Assembly: GCF_000247815.1 (NCBI RefSeq) | Contig: NC_021677.1 | Span: forward strand, 58,596,911 to 58,660,910 | Length of the DNA stretch: 64,000 bases | Reading direction: 5' to 3' | From: Ficedula albicollis | Taxonomy: Eukaryota > Chordata > Aves > Passeriformes > Muscicapidae | Shown here: positions 63,622 to 64,000 of the stretch, piece after piece | Layout: each line of letters begins with the position of its first letter | Numbering within the stretch: the stretch's first letter is position 1 | Made by a program: the position numbers and the translations under genes | Notes under the pieces: model-generated | The model's input: only the letters and a program-made list of their open reading frames with translations | Told to the model about the DNA's origin: nothing | The model's database searches: none

Positions 63622-64000
63622 TCACAATGACTGACAGCAAAGAAGTTAGACGAGTCATTTCTAGATTAAGGGCCAGAACTCTACATGTGTTTCAAATTAC
63701 GCTACAACACTGTACAACAAAGAAATATGCAGAAATTTTCCACTTGAAGTGAAGGTTAAAAATTAAACACTAACAAAGCTCTAACAGATATGAAACCCAA
63801 CCTCATCTTAACGTGAAATTTAAAATGCCTGAGCTGTCCTACATCAGGAAAAAAGGAATGAATCAATCCAGTTGTTCATAAGAGAAAGCACTGGCCTAAA
63901 ACATGCTCATTGTATGTAGAGATTTTCACATCTCTACTTCAGTACTTACCCCTTCAACTCTTAAAATGACATTCTGTTTAGATTTAACTTTTAATTTATC

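Noticed and set aside
63950..64000. Strong donor (GAAGGG then GTAAGT, minus strand) at the window edge, considered as the MNAT1 exon before the last
   Set aside because: The phase needed to join the last MNAT1 exon contains a stop codon and the open frame does not resemble MAT1.

Overview
This is eukaryotic nuclear DNA from a vertebrate, most likely a bird and possibly a songbird. It has short introns with GT..AG borders, CR1-type non-LTR retrotransposon fragments, and the amniote gene order SLC38A6 / TRMT5 / MNAT1. There is no operon, no CRISPR array and no prokaryotic gene. I see no new biological system. What is unusual is structural: two pure homopolymer tracts of 1333 and 824 nt, and many near-identical local direct duplications.

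Layout. Positions 1-22756 hold the 5' half of SLC38A6 (amino-acid transporter family) on the minus strand. Six exons are identifiable by conserved peptide, splice sites and matching codon phase: 22712-22756 (3' part of exon 1), 22077-22198, 21301-21374, 17160-17212, 13753-13792 and 3118-3196. A weaker seventh candidate lies at 2159-2239. Positions 22757-24089 are an unbroken run of C that replaces the start of SLC38A6 exon 1 and the centre of a GC-rich, head-to-head promoter region. Positions 24090-25598 are the TRMT5 upstream region or first intron and carry a CR1 remnant. Positions 25579-30058 hold a full-length TRMT5 (tRNA m1G37 methyltransferase) on the plus strand, with four coding exons and intact catalytic motifs. 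Positions about 30240-32870 are a short convergent intergenic gap. The last exon of MNAT1 (CDK-activating kinase assembly factor MAT1) follows at 33237-33357 on the minus strand. The remaining 30 kb reads as MNAT1 intron, in which I found no further exon. It contains CR1 copies, a palindromic MITE-like element, a 970-bp tandem duplication and the second poly-C run (53883-54706) with an A45 tail.

The three genes do not form one pathway. SLC38A6 and TRMT5 probably share a bidirectional CpG-rich promoter, while TRMT5 and MNAT1 converge tail to tail. The homopolymer runs and many of the tandem copies may be assembly artefacts and should be checked against raw reads before any biological reading.
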